Positions 42,723 through 51,639 of a stretch of 64,000 bases of DNA are shown one piece after another. The notes below the pieces were generated by a model. That model worked only from the letters and a program-made list of their open reading frames with translations, ran no database searches and was not told the DNA's origin. Within the stretch, counting starts at the first letter, position 1; every line of letters begins with the position of its first letter. A program made the position numbers and the translations under genes. This DNA comes from JBOFOR01 sp051654865 (GTDB lineage: Bacteria > Bacillota > Clostridia > Peptostreptococcales > Peptostreptococcaceae). The stretch covers positions 1 through 64,000 of the forward strand of contig JBOFYV010000041.1 of NCBI GenBank assembly GCA_051654865.1. The letters are read 5' to 3'.

Positions 42723-42959
42723 ATGCTAGAAATATCAACAGATTTACAAGTGAATCAACCGACTGTAACAATGATTGGAAATACGTTTGTAAGTATAGAA
42801 AATTATTTATCGATAATAACTTTTGAAGCAGACCTAATAAAGGTTAAAACAAAGGTAAAATCAATTAAAATATCTGGAGATAAACTTTCACTAAAATATA
42901 TCACAGATGGGGAAATAGGAATTAAAGGAACTATATTCACAGTAGAGTACATTGATTAG
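42723..42959 (+). CDS. yqfC: Sporulation protein YqfC
   Basis: This is a 78-residue small beta-rich protein of the YqfC family, made in the mother cell during sporulation in Bacillus and clostridia. It resembles the family in the run NTFVSIENYLSIITFEADLIKVKT. Its partner YqfD follows after 12 nt, and this pair is conserved in endospore formers, so its presence argues that the host sporulates. The start follows GGGGAGGTG. Confidence 0.93.
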   Translation: MLEISTDLQVNQPTVTMIGNTFVSIENYLSIITFEADLIKVKTKVKSIKISGDKLSLKYITDGEIGIKGTIFTVEYID

Positions 42960-42971
42960 GGGGAGAAACTA

Positions 42972-44264
42972 TTGATAAGCTATATTAGAGGATACTATAT
43001 AATAACAGTAGAAGGTATTGGAGTTGAACGATTCTTAAACCATTTAATAAGGAATAGCATAAAAGTATATAACGTTAAAAGAATAAATAATACTAAAATA
43101 GAATTTTGGGTAGATAGGCAGGATATTAAAGCTTTTAAAAAGGCATACAGAGGCGGAAATTATGATATAAAGGTAAAACAAAGAACTGGAGTACCTTTTT
43201 TAATAAAAAGAATTTACAAACATAAAGGTATGTGGGTGTGTGCAATTGTATCATTAATGTTACTTATGCTTACATCTCAATTTGTGACAGATATATATAT
43301 ACAGGTTCCGGAAGGGATAAAAAGTGAAGAAATTAGAAAAGAATTGTATGAGTGTGGCCTAAAGCCAGGGGTATATAAAAAAAGTATTGATAGAAAAGAA
43401 ATAAGAGATGAGATAATGCTAAAATTTGACCAAGTAGCATATGTATCAATAAATGTGAAAGGAACAAACATATTTGTAACTGTAACTAAAAAATCAGAAA
43501 CTCTAAAATCTGAAGAACAATCAAATTATTGTAATATAATTGCACAAAAAAATGGTATAATAGAAAGAGTGATACCAAGAAGTGGAAATGCAATTAAAAG
43601 TACAGGAGATATAGTTCAAAAAGGTGATATATTAATAAATGGTGCAAGTACAAAATCTATACCTGAAGTTTGGGCAAGCACTTTCTATCAAGTAACAAAA
43701 AGTGCAAGTTATGAAGATACAGTCAAAGAAAAAACAGGAAAGAAAAAGAAAGTATATACTCTAAGTTTCTATGATAAAAAGCATATGATAAGAAGAAAAA
43801 TAGAGTATAAAGACTATGAAATTGAAAATAAAGAATATAAATTGTCTTTAGGAGATTATACATTACCAATAAAGGTTAAGGTTAGCACATTCTATGAAAC
43901 TAAAGATATAAAAATAAAAAAAGACAAAGAAGAATTAAAACAAGATTTGATGAACAAGGCACGAAAAGAGCTAGATTACATAATACCAGCATCTGCAAGA
44001 TTTGTAGATGTACAACATGATTATAAGGTAAATAAAAACAATATACTAGAGTACACAATAACGGTAACAACATCTGAAAATATAGCTAAGGTAGATACAT
44101 TAACTAAAGCTGAGGCAGAACAAATAATAAGAGAAGAAAATCAGCCTAAAGAAGGTGAGGTTGTTCCTCAGAATCCAGAAAAAAGACCTATAAATGACAT
44201 AAGAAATGAATTTGAAGATAAAAATAAGCAAAATGAAGAGAATAAAAATTCAAAAGAAAATTAA
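42972..44264 (+). CDS. yqfD: Sporulation membrane protein YqfD
   Basis: This is a 430-residue protein of the YqfD family (SpoIV region). One membrane helix near residues 85-108 (WVCAIVSLMLLMLTSQFV) anchors an N-terminal cytoplasmic part and a large C-terminal domain on the other side of the membrane. The latter has the typical RSGNAIKSTGDIVQKGDILING segment. The tail is charged and low-complexity (Lys, Glu, Asn). The start is TTG with GGGGGAG upstream. It lies within the operon yqfC-yqfD-phoH-ybeY-dgkA. Confidence 0.93.
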   Translation: MISYIRGYYIITVEGIGVERFLNHLIRNSIKVYNVKRINNTKIEFWVDRQDIKAFKKAYRGGNYDIKVKQRTGVPFLIKRIYKHKGMWVCAIVSLMLLMLTSQFVTDIYIQVPEGIKSEEIRKELYECGLKPGVYKKSIDRKEIRDEIMLKFDQVAYVSINVKGTNIFVTVTKKSETLKSEEQSNYCNIIAQKNGIIERVIPRSGNAIKSTGDIVQKGDILINGASTKSIPEVWASTFYQVTKSASYEDTVKEKTGKKKKVYTLSFYDKKHMIRRKIEYKDYEIENKEYKLSLGDYTLPIKVKVSTFYETKDIKIKKDKEELKQDLMNKARKELDYIIPASARFVDVQHDYKVNKNNILEYTITVTTSENIAKVDTLTKAEAEQIIREENQPKEGEVVPQNPEKRPINDIRNEFEDKNKQNEENKNSKEN

Positions 44265-44292
44265 TGATGTGCTTACTAAGGAGGAAAAATAA

Positions 44293-45261
44293 TTGATAGT
44301 ACAAAAACAATTTATAGTTTCAGAAGATAAATTTGAAAGAGAGTTATTTGGTAATTTTGATGAAAATATAAAGCTTATTGAACAAACTTTAAATATAGAT
44401 GTAATATTAAGAGAAGGAAATATTGTGTTACTAGGTGATGAAAAAAATGTAAATCAAGCATTAAAACTTATGAATGAATTGCATCAAACCGTATCAAATG
44501 GAAAAAATCTAGATAAACAAAGTATTTCTTACTCATTAACTCTTTTATTAGAAGGTAGTGAAGAAAAAATAAAAGAATTAGAAGGTACTGTAGTAACAAC
44601 AAAAAAAGGAAAGGCTATTCAACCAAAAACATTAGGTCAAAAAAAGTACTTAGAACTAATAAAGAAAAATGATATAACCTTTGGAATAGGACCAGCTGGA
44701 ACAGGAAAGACATATTTAGCAGTAGCGATGGCTGTAAAAGCTTTTAAAAAAGATGAAGTTAGTAGAATAATACTAACTAGACCTGCAGTTGAGGCAGGTG
44801 AAAGTTTAGGTTTTTTACCGGGGGATTTAAAAGATAAAGTAGATCCATATCTAAGGCCATTATATGATGCGTTATTTGAAATGTTAGGAGAAGAAAAGTT
44901 TAATAAATATCTAGAGAGAGGCTTAATAGAAGTAGCACCACTTGCTTTTATGAGAGGTAGGACTTTAGATAATGCTTTTATAATATTAGATGAAGCACAA
45001 AATACAACAAAAGAGCAAATGAAGATGTTTCTAACAAGACTTGGATTTGGTTCAAAAGCAGTGGTAACAGGTGACTTAACACAGATAGATTTGCCAAATA
45101 ATAAAAAAAGTGGGCTAATACATGCATCAGAAATACTAAAAGACGTAGAAGGTATTGGTAGTATGATACTAACAGAAAGAGATGTTGTAAGGCATGAATT
45201 AGTTCAAAGAATAATTAGGGCTTATGAAAAACATGATAAAAAGGAACAATATAATAAATAG
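44293..45261 (+). CDS. phoH: PhoH-like ATPase
   Basis: This is a 322-residue PhoH-family ATPase. An N-terminal KH-like domain (about 1-95) is followed by the P-loop FGIGPAGTGKTYLA (about 132-145) and Walker B FIILDEAQN. The sequence SKAVVTGDLTQIDLP is family-typical. PhoH proteins are cytoplasmic and are thought to act in RNA metabolism with YbeY, encoded next here. The start is TTG with AAGGAGG upstream. Confidence 0.94.
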   Translation: MIVQKQFIVSEDKFERELFGNFDENIKLIEQTLNIDVILREGNIVLLGDEKNVNQALKLMNELHQTVSNGKNLDKQSISYSLTLLLEGSEEKIKELEGTVVTTKKGKAIQPKTLGQKKYLELIKKNDITFGIGPAGTGKTYLAVAMAVKAFKKDEVSRIILTRPAVEAGESLGFLPGDLKDKVDPYLRPLYDALFEMLGEEKFNKYLERGLIEVAPLAFMRGRTLDNAFIILDEAQNTTKEQMKMFLTRLGFGSKAVVTGDLTQIDLPNNKKSGLIHASEILKDVEGIGSMILTERDVVRHELVQRIIRAYEKHDKKEQYNK

Positions 45262-45302
45262 AAGTAAAAGTAAATTAGCAAAAGAAGAGAGTAGGTAATT
45301 TT

Positions 45303-45761
45303 ATGGAACTAATAATAGATGACAGACAAAATAAAATAAAAGTAAATGAAGAATTAATAGAAAAAATAAAAGATATTATAGTTGAATGTTTAGACTATGA
45401 AGGATATGATGATGATTATGAAGTAAGTTTATCTTTTGTTGATAATAAAGAAATACATCAATTAAATAGAGACTTTAGAGGTGTAGATAGACCAACAGAT
45501 GTATTATCATTTCCTATGTTAAGTGATGAGTTTGATATTGAATTAGAAGAGGAGTCTCTAGGTGATATAGTTATATCTTTAGAAAAAGCATTTGAGCAAA
45601 GTAAAGAGTATAATCACAGTTTTGAAAGAGAAGTTTGTTTTTTAGTTTGTCACAGTACATTCCATCTTCTTGGTTATGATCATGACACAGAAGAAAATAC
45701 TAAACAAATGAGAGAAAAAGAAAACTATATTTTAAATAAACTAAATATTACAAGGGATTAG
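45303..45761 (+). CDS. ybeY: Endoribonuclease YbeY, rRNA maturation factor
   Basis: This is a 152-residue zinc-dependent YbeY. The metal motif reads CHSTFHLLGYDHD (three histidines), near residues 115-127. RPTDVLSFP and GDIVISLEKA are the other conserved blocks. YbeY is needed for 16S rRNA 3'-end maturation and 70S quality control. It lies 41 nt after phoH and 4 nt before the first DgkA gene. Confidence 0.96.
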   Translation: MELIIDDRQNKIKVNEELIEKIKDIIVECLDYEGYDDDYEVSLSFVDNKEIHQLNRDFRGVDRPTDVLSFPMLSDEFDIELEEESLGDIVISLEKAFEQSKEYNHSFEREVCFLVCHSTFHLLGYDHDTEENTKQMREKENYILNKLNITRD

Positions 45762-45765
45762 CTTT

Positions 45766-46230
45766 ATGGAATTAAATAAAAAAAGACAAAGAATAGCTAA
45801 AGCATTCAAGGTAGCCATAGAAGGAATAGTATATACATTTAAGTTTAATAGACTTATGAAAATGCATTATATACTAGTTGCACTTATGATTATAGGTAGT
45901 TTTATGTTTAATATATCAAAGGTAGAAAAATTATTATTAGTATTTACTATAGGTTTAATTATAGTATGTGAAATGGTTAATATAGCAATAGCGAAAACTA
46001 TAGATATGACTACTGACGAAAATAATGAGCTTGCAAAAACTGCAAAAGATGTAGCTTCAGGAGGCGTTGCAATCGCTACACTTAATGCTATAGTAGCTAC
46101 ATGTGTAATTTTTTATGACAGAATAAAACCTATATTTTATGTTAAATTTGGAAACAATATGCTGATGATACTAATTGTAATATTAATAATACTATTTGTA
46201 GGCATAGCAACTTTAAAAAAAGATAAATAA
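45766..46230 (+). CDS. DgkA-like membrane protein, catalytically degenerate
   Basis: This is a 154-residue integral membrane protein of the DgkA/undecaprenol kinase family. Three to four hydrophobic helices are visible. Its numbering matches E. coli DgkA. The catalytic base E69, N72, D80 and K94/D95 are kept, but the two metal-ligand glutamates are lost: position 28 is Asn (FKFNRL instead of FKFERN) and position 76 is Ala (NIAIA instead of NTAIE). It is therefore probably unable to phosphorylate a lipid and may be a structural or regulatory partner of the intact enzyme encoded 27 nt downstream. DgkA works as a trimer with composite active sites, so a hetero-trimer is conceivable. Confidence 0.88.
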   Translation: MELNKKRQRIAKAFKVAIEGIVYTFKFNRLMKMHYILVALMIIGSFMFNISKVEKLLLVFTIGLIIVCEMVNIAIAKTIDMTTDENNELAKTAKDVASGGVAIATLNAIVATCVIFYDRIKPIFYVKFGNNMLMILIVILIILFVGIATLKKDK

Positions 46231-46257
46231 TAAAAGCGTTACAAGGGAGTAAGTTTT

Positions 46258-46971
46258 ATGAAACCAACAAGAACTCGACAGGGGATAATAAATGCATTTA
46301 ATGCAGCTATAGAAGGTATTTTATATACTTTTAAATTTGAAAGAAATATGAAGATACATTATTTTGTTGCAGTAATAGTATTAATTGCAAGTTTATTTTT
46401 CGACTTGTCAAAAGTAGAAATGTTATTATTAATATTTGCAATTAGTTTAGTTGTCATATCAGAAATGTTTAATACTGCAATAGAAAAGACTATAGATATG
46501 ATAACTGATGAGTATAATGTATTAGCTAAAATAGCAAAGGATGTAGCTGCAGGAGGCGTATTAATCGCCACTTTAAACTCGGTAGTAGTGGGATATATAT
46601 TATTTTATGATAAACTAACAGAAATATCTGAGTCATTATTTATTACAATAAGAAAATCAGAAATACACGTAACTTTAATATGTATAGTCATAGTGTTAAT
46701 TGCTGTAGTTGTAGTAAAGTCATTAACAGCTACAGGAACACCTCTAAAAGGTGGTATGCCAAGTGGTCATGCAGCGTTAGCATTTGCTATGGCAACGGCT
46801 ATAACATTTATGATGGAAAAAGTTGTAACATCTACCTTAGCGTATTTAATGGCAGCTCTAGTTGCTCAAAGTAGAATAGAAGGCAAGATTCATTCATTCT
46901 GGGAAACAGTAGCAGGTGCATTGTTAGGAACATTAATTGGAATTTTAGTATTCCAGATGGTTATTTTATAA
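46258..46971 (+). CDS. DgkA-type lipid kinase fused to PAP2 phosphatase domain
   Basis: This is a 237-residue membrane protein with two enzymatic modules. Residues 1-120 are a complete DgkA/undecaprenol kinase domain with E28 (FERN), E69, N72 and E76 (EMFNTAIE). Residues 140-237 are a PAP2-type phosphatase module with PSGH (H171) and SRIEGKIH (S205, R206, H212), where the usual final Asp is E216. The first PAP2 motif (KxxxxxxRP) is not complete. The fusion would unite phosphorylation of undecaprenol or diacylglycerol with dephosphorylation of a lipid phosphate, a lipid-carrier recycling role. It follows a degenerate DgkA paralogue and ends at a terminator. Confidence 0.9.
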   Translation: MKPTRTRQGIINAFNAAIEGILYTFKFERNMKIHYFVAVIVLIASLFFDLSKVEMLLLIFAISLVVISEMFNTAIEKTIDMITDEYNVLAKIAKDVAAGGVLIATLNSVVVGYILFYDKLTEISESLFITIRKSEIHVTLICIVIVLIAVVVVKSLTATGTPLKGGMPSGHAALAFAMATAITFMMEKVVTSTLAYLMAALVAQSRIEGKIHSFWETVAGALLGTLIGILVFQMVIL

Positions 46972-46986
46972 ATAATAAAAGTAGAG

Positions 46987-47013
46987 AAAGAAGCTATACA
47001 GCTTCTTTTTTTT
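46987..47013 (+). terminator. Terminator after yqfC-dgkA operon
   Basis: AAAGAAGCT and AGCTTCTTT form a 9-bp stem with loop ATAC, ending in a run of T. Confidence 0.9.
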
Positions 47014-47278
47014 AGCAACATATGAAGGTGTTTGATCTAGGTGTGGGAGAAATGAAATTTAAGAGATGTGAACATAATAAAAATTATAAAAAAAAATAGA
47101 GAGATTAGTTTTTTGTGTTATAATGTAATGTACTAGATAAAAATAATAATAAAATAAGAATATTTATTAATGAATGATTATAATATAACTTTGTAGACAA
47201 TAAAATTCACTATAAAGCTTTATGAAAATTAAAACAAACTTTATAAGGTGCAAATAAATAGAGAATAGGAGATGCAAT
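47014..47278 (+). promoter_or_regulatory. Intergenic region with extended -10 promoter before cdd-era
   Basis: The 307-bp gap between the DgkA-PAP2 gene and cdd begins with the terminator above. Inside the rest I see one good promoter element, TGTTATAAT (47116-47124), an extended -10 without a clear -35. I see no open frame with a ribosome site and no recognisable riboswitch or tRNA. Confidence 0.55.
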
Positions 47279-47689
47279 ATGAATAATAAGGAATTATTAA
47301 AAATAGCAGAAGATGCGAGACAATATGCTTATGTTCCATATTCAAAATTTAGAGTAGGAGCTGCACTTCTAACAAAGGATAACAAAGTTTATACAGGATG
47401 CAATATAGAATGTGCATCATTTGGAGGAACTAACTGTGCTGAGAGAACGGCAATATTTAAAGCAATCTCAGAAGGTGAAAAAGAAATAGATGCTATAGCA
47501 ATAGCTAGTACAAACTCAGAAAAGAATGAGCCTACATATCCTTGTGGAATATGTAGACAGGTAATAATTGAATTTGGACCAGAAATAAGAATAATAACAG
47601 GATATTCTGAAGGAGAAATATATGAATGTAAGATCAAAGACTTAGTTCCAAATTATTTCTCAGGAAGTGACTTCACAGAAAATAAATAA
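47279..47689 (+). CDS. cdd: Cytidine deaminase
   Basis: This is a 136-residue zinc-dependent cytidine deaminase of pyrimidine salvage. The zinc and proton-shuttle motifs are CAERTAI (about residue 56) and PCGICRQV (about residue 90). The N-terminal AYVPYSKFRVGAALLT is characteristic. The start has AGGAGATG upstream. Era follows after 29 nt, the usual Firmicute order. Confidence 0.97.
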   Translation: MNNKELLKIAEDARQYAYVPYSKFRVGAALLTKDNKVYTGCNIECASFGGTNCAERTAIFKAISEGEKEIDAIAIASTNSEKNEPTYPCGICRQVIIEFGPEIRIITGYSEGEIYECKIKDLVPNYFSGSDFTENK

Positions 47690-47718
47690 TCACAAAAGAA
47701 GATAGGAGAAACAGCAAT

Positions 47719-48609
47719 ATGTTTAAATCAGGATTTGTCAGTATAGTAGGTAGACCTAACGTAGGAAAATCTACTCTTATGAATAACGTAGTTGGTGAAA
47801 AAATAGCAATAATGAGTGATAAGCCACAAACTACAAGAAATACAATACAAGCGGTGTATACAGATGAAGAGTGCCAAATGGTATTTTTAGATACTCCAGG
47901 AATACACAAACCTAAAAATAAATTAGGTGAATTTATGGTTAAATCAGCAACAGATGCTTTTAAAAATGTAGATTTAGTATTATTTGTAGTTGATGACTCT
48001 AAAAAAATAGGACCTGGAGATAGAATGATAATAGAAGACTTAAAAAACATTAAAACTCCGGTTGTTTTAATAATAAATAAGATGGATCAAATAGAAGAAC
48101 AAGATTTATTTGATATGATGCAAATGTACCATGCAGAAGGTATATTCAAAGAAATTGTTCCAATATCTGCATTAAAGGGTAGAAATATAAAAGAGTTATT
48201 AAAAGTTATACAAAGCTATTTAGAAGAGGGTCCAAAATACTTCCCAGATTATATGATAACAGATCAACCGGAAAGAGTTTTGGTATCTGAACTTATAAGA
48301 GAAAAAGTATTACATTATATTCATGATGAGATTCCACACGGAGTTGCAGTAGAAATTGAAAAAATGAAATCAAGAAAAGATAAAGAAATAGTAGATATAT
48401 CTGCAGTTATATATTGCGAAAGAGATTCTCACAAAGGTATAATAATAGGTAAAAATGGAAGAAAATTAAAAGGAATAGGAAAATCAGCAAGAGAAGATAT
48501 GGAATTACTTTTAGGTTCTCAAATAAATCTTCAATTATGGGTTAAAGTAAAAGAAAATTGGAGAAATTTACAAAATTACGTTAGTAATTTTGGATATACT
48601 GAAAAATAA
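47719..48609 (+). CDS. era: GTPase Era
   Basis: This is a 296-residue Era GTPase that binds 16S rRNA and helps 30S assembly. G1 is GRPNVGKST near residue 11, G3 is DTPGIH and G4 is NKMD. The C-terminal KH domain carries GIIIGKNGRKLKGIG. The start follows ATAGGAGA. It lies directly downstream of cdd and 11 nt upstream of mgtE. Confidence 0.98.
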   Translation: MFKSGFVSIVGRPNVGKSTLMNNVVGEKIAIMSDKPQTTRNTIQAVYTDEECQMVFLDTPGIHKPKNKLGEFMVKSATDAFKNVDLVLFVVDDSKKIGPGDRMIIEDLKNIKTPVVLIINKMDQIEEQDLFDMMQMYHAEGIFKEIVPISALKGRNIKELLKVIQSYLEEGPKYFPDYMITDQPERVLVSELIREKVLHYIHDEIPHGVAVEIEKMKSRKDKEIVDISAVIYCERDSHKGIIIGKNGRKLKGIGKSAREDMELLLGSQINLQLWVKVKENWRNLQNYVSNFGYTEK

Positions 48610-48620
48610 AGGTGGGTTAT

Positions 48621-50000
48621 ATGGATAGGAAACAAGATGCTTCCCAGGATTTGTTAAGCGAAGTCAAATTATTAATTGAAAATAATAAAGTATTAGAATT
48701 AAGAGAGTTACTTGAGGAATATCATATTATTGATATTTTTGATATTATGGAACATCTAGAGGAAAATATGAAAATACAATTATTTGAAGTTCTTCCTTTA
48801 GATATGGCAGCTTCTATACTAGAGGAAAGTGACGTAAAATTCTTTACATCTATATTATCTAAAATAGATATAGAACATAGAAAAAATATACTAGAGTTAA
48901 TGTCGCTAGATGATATGGCAGATATATTAAGCCAGCTTGAAGAAGAAGAAAGAGAAAAAATTATGGACCTTTTAAGTCAAGAAGATGCAGAAGACGTAAA
49001 AGAACTATTAATTTATGAAGAAGAATCAACTGGTGGTATAATGACTACAGGATATATAGAAGTTAATAAAGATATGACAGCTAAACAAGCAATAAAACAT
49101 TTAAGAGATAATGCTGAGGATGCGGAAACTATTTATTATATATACGTAGTAGACAATGATGAGAGGCTCGTTGGGGTAATATCTTTAAGAGAATTAATAA
49201 CAGCGAGAGACTCAGTTATAGTTGAAGACTTAATGAGTGAAAATATTATATCAGTATATGTAGATGAAGATAGAGAAGAAGCTGTAAGACTTGTATCTAA
49301 ATACGACTTAATAGCCATACCAGTTATAGATAGGGATAGAACTCTTAAAGGTATAATCACAGTAGATGACATTATAGATGTAATGGAAGAAGAAGCTACA
49401 GAAGATATGTATAAATTTGCAGGTACATCGGAACAAGAAAGAGATGTAGTAGAAAAAGTTAATCCAAAGCCTAGGGAACAGATAGTATCATCTGTAAAAG
49501 GAAGAATACCTTGGTTGATAGTTACTTTGCTAGTTGGATTATTATCTACAATTATGCTTTCAAATTTAGACTTTATAATGAATCCTAAATATGCAACACT
49601 AGTATATTTTATACCGATAGTTATAGGTATGGGTGGAAACATAGGTACCCAGTCATCTGCACTTACAGTTATGGCACTATCAAATAAAGACTTAGAATTT
49701 AGTAATGTTATAAGAGAAGGTATAGTAGGATTTATTACTGGAATAATATGTAGTATAATTATTGGAATTATCATATTTGTATTTATGAGAGATATTAATA
49801 TAGTTTTAGTAGTATCTATATCATTATTTATAAATATGATAGTTGGAGCAATGTTAGGTGCATTTATGCCAGTATTATTTAAAAAATTAGATGTAGACCC
49901 ATCAATAATTTCTGCCCCTGTAATAGCTACAGCACTTGATATTATTGGGATTGCCATATATCTTGTAACAACGACTATATTATTGTCAAAAATTGTTTAA
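48621..50000 (+). CDS. mgtE: MgtE-family magnesium transporter
   Basis: This is a 459-residue Mg2+ channel/transporter. The MgtE N domain (about 20-125), two CBS domains (about 130-255) and five C-terminal membrane helices (about 285-455) are in the family order. The pore signature PIVIGMGGNIGTQSSALTVMAL is intact. The N and CBS domains close the pore when Mg2+ is high. I chose ATG 48621, with AAAGGTGGG 5 nt upstream, over GTG 48612, which lies inside that site. Its place between era and yqzL-recO, which are adjacent in many Firmicutes, suggests an insertion. It ends at a strong terminator. Confidence 0.95.
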   Translation: MDRKQDASQDLLSEVKLLIENNKVLELRELLEEYHIIDIFDIMEHLEENMKIQLFEVLPLDMAASILEESDVKFFTSILSKIDIEHRKNILELMSLDDMADILSQLEEEEREKIMDLLSQEDAEDVKELLIYEEESTGGIMTTGYIEVNKDMTAKQAIKHLRDNAEDAETIYYIYVVDNDERLVGVISLRELITARDSVIVEDLMSENIISVYVDEDREEAVRLVSKYDLIAIPVIDRDRTLKGIITVDDIIDVMEEEATEDMYKFAGTSEQERDVVEKVNPKPREQIVSSVKGRIPWLIVTLLVGLLSTIMLSNLDFIMNPKYATLVYFIPIVIGMGGNIGTQSSALTVMALSNKDLEFSNVIREGIVGFITGIICSIIIGIIIFVFMRDINIVLVVSISLFINMIVGAMLGAFMPVLFKKLDVDPSIISAPVIATALDIIGIAIYLVTTTILLSKIV

Positions 50001-50019
50001 TAACTTAATGTATTATTTA

Positions 50020-50067
50020 CCCTCTTCTTACTAAAAATATAACTATAACCGTAAGAAGGGGGTTTTT
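50020..50067 (+). terminator. Terminator after mgtE overlapping the yqzL ribosome site
   Basis: CCCTCTTCTTAC pairs with GTAAGAAGGGGG (one T-G pair) around a 19-nt loop, and a T run follows. The right arm AAGAAGGGGG is also the only Shine-Dalgarno sequence for the gene at 50073. Confidence 0.85.
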
Positions 50068-50072
50068 TAAAA

Positions 50073-50228
50073 ATGAACAATTTATGTTGGGAAGTTTTTA
50101 AAAAGACGGGTAGTATAGAGGCATATCTATACTTGCGCGACTGTAAAAATACACAAGAAGAAACTAATGAGTTGAGGGAGATAGAAATAGACTATGATAA
50201 TATTGAACACCCAGGGGATAGTACTTAA
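50073..50228 (+). CDS. yqzL: YqzL-like small protein
   Basis: This is a 51-residue acidic protein starting MNNLCWEVFKKTGSIEAYLYL, which matches the YqzL family (W-x-VF-x-x-TG-x-x-x-x-YL) always found just before recO in Firmicutes. Function is unknown. Its ribosome site is embedded in the terminator stem of mgtE, so translation is possible only on transcripts where that stem is open or starts inside it. Its last 35 nt overlap the recO start, which implies translational coupling. Confidence 0.85.
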   Translation: MNNLCWEVFKKTGSIEAYLYLRDCKNTQEETNELREIEIDYDNIEHPGDST

Positions 50229-50967
50229 AGCAGTTAGATACAAAGAAAATGATGTGATACTAACGTTGTTTACGAGAAAGCTAGGGAAGGTTGCTGCAAT
50301 AGCAAAAGGAGCTAAAAAAAACAAAAGCTCTTTGCTATCTTCTTCGCAGCTTTTTTCTTATTCAAATTACACATTAAAAAGGCAAGGTAATATGTATAGC
50401 GTAAGTCAAAGTGATACAATTAAAAGTTTTTATGATATATCTTATGATATAGAAGCTTTTTCTTATGCAACATACGTGACAAAATTAGTTGAAAACACAA
50501 CACTAGAAAATCAAACAAATAATAGATTGTTTGTATTACTAGCACAGACACTTTATTTATATACTCAAGAAAATGTAGATAAAAAATTTGTTACTCGTGC
50601 TTTTGAATTGAAATTCTTGGATTATATGGGGTTTAGACCAGCAATAAATAGATGTTCTAGTTGTGGGTCAAAGGAACCTAATTATTCTATTTTTAACATA
50701 TACGAAGGTGGTGTGGTTTGTAAAAATTGTACCCAGGAGATAGAAGGAAATATTAATGTGGATGTAACTACAATTAAGCTTATGGAATATATATTAAGTA
50801 ATGACGTATTACAATGTAGCAAAGCTAAAGTATCAAAATATATAGTCTACGAGTTAGAAAAAGTTTTAAGAAAGTATTTAAGTGTTTATATTGACAATAT
50901 TAATTTTAAATCATTACACTTATTACAAGAGTTAGAAAATATAAAGGGAGTTGATAAGGGTGAATAA
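50194..50967 (+). CDS. recO: DNA repair protein RecO
   Basis: This is a 257-residue RecO, which loads RecA with RecR on single-stranded DNA in recombinational repair. The N-terminal OB-fold begins TQGIVLKAVRYKENDVILTLFT, and a four-cysteine zinc site CSSCGSKEP...CKNC lies near residues 150-180. The start overlaps yqzL by 35 nt. GAGGGAG is 13 nt upstream, a long spacing that fits coupling to yqzL translation. Confidence 0.96.
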   Translation: MIILNTQGIVLKAVRYKENDVILTLFTRKLGKVAAIAKGAKKNKSSLLSSSQLFSYSNYTLKRQGNMYSVSQSDTIKSFYDISYDIEAFSYATYVTKLVENTTLENQTNNRLFVLLAQTLYLYTQENVDKKFVTRAFELKFLDYMGFRPAINRCSSCGSKEPNYSIFNIYEGGVVCKNCTQEIEGNINVDVTTIKLMEYILSNDVLQCSKAKVSKYIVYELEKVLRKYLSVYIDNINFKSLHLLQELENIKGVDKGE

Positions 50968-51538
50968 TGTAGTAACTATTGAAAAAATGGATGCAATAAT
51001 ACAAAGAGTACCAGGAACAACATATGCAAATGCAAAGCAAGCACTTTTAGATAGCGAAGGTGATGTTATACAAGCTATAATAGAACTTGAATCTAAAAGT
51101 AGTATAGGAAGTAAAACTAAACAGGCTAAAAAAGTTGTTGAAGATGCATTTAATAAGGATGGAGAAGAATTAAAAGAAATAACAGATAAAGCGAAAGAAG
51201 TTTTAGCTAAAAGCAGTGCGATTAGAATAATAGTTGAGAAAAATGGAAAAGTTATCTTAAATTTACCGGTTGCAGTAGGAGTTGCAGGAGTATTTTTAGG
51301 TCCATTGGTTACGTTTGTTGGTTTATCAGCAGCAGTATTAAGTAAATATGAATTAAAAATTCAAAATGAAGATGACGGTACAGTTGTTAATCTAGGAGAA
51401 TTAAGCAAAGAAAAAATAAATATTTTAGTCCAAATGGTAATGGATGTAAAAGATTCTATAGTTGAAAATAAAAAAGACAATAAAGATATTACAGATGAAT
51501 TAATAAAAGAAGAAGATGAAAGTAACTTGGATAAATAA
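50960..51538 (+). CDS. DUF4342 protein with UBA-like N-terminus
   Basis: This is a 192-residue protein of the DUF4342 type. Residues about 8-45 form a UBA/TS-N-like three-helix module (IIQRVPGTTYANAKQALLDSEGDVIQAIIELE), similar to the start of elongation factor Ts. The conserved DUF4342 domain (about 75-135) contains the hydrophobic hairpin LPVAVGVAGVFLGPLVTFVGLSAAVL. The tail is charged. Function is unknown. The start GTG 50960 lies within the end of recO and is 9 nt after AAGGGAG; TTG 50951 would abut that site. Confidence 0.85.
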   Translation: MNNVVTIEKMDAIIQRVPGTTYANAKQALLDSEGDVIQAIIELESKSSIGSKTKQAKKVVEDAFNKDGEELKEITDKAKEVLAKSSAIRIIVEKNGKVILNLPVAVGVAGVFLGPLVTFVGLSAAVLSKYELKIQNEDDGTVVNLGELSKEKINILVQMVMDVKDSIVENKKDNKDITDELIKEEDESNLDK

Positions 51539-51563
51539 AAAAATCAATAGAAACTATATGACA

Positions 51564-51592
51564 TTGACAAAAATAGTACTATTTGATATTCT
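51564..51592 (+). promoter_or_regulatory. SigA-type promoter of glyQS
   Basis: A perfect -35 TTGACA and -10 TATTCT are spaced by 17 bp, about 93 nt before the glyQ start codon. Confidence 0.85.
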
Positions 51593-51617
51593 AAAAGTTA
51601 GAAAAGACTGTTAAGGG

Positions 51618-51639
51618 GCCTTTCGTGTAGACGAGAGGC
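51618..51639 (+). promoter_or_regulatory. Leader hairpin before glyQ
   Basis: GCCTTTCGT and ACGAGAGGC form a 9-bp stem (one G-T pair) with loop GTAG, followed by TTTGTTA. It lies in the short leader of glyQS. It may be a weak terminator or mRNA-stability element. No T-box motif is present. Confidence 0.55.

Noticed and set aside
49136..49957. Long minus-strand open frame opposite mgtE
   Set aside because: It is a mirror of the mgtE coding sequence, Ser/Ile-rich, with no ribosome site and no family match.
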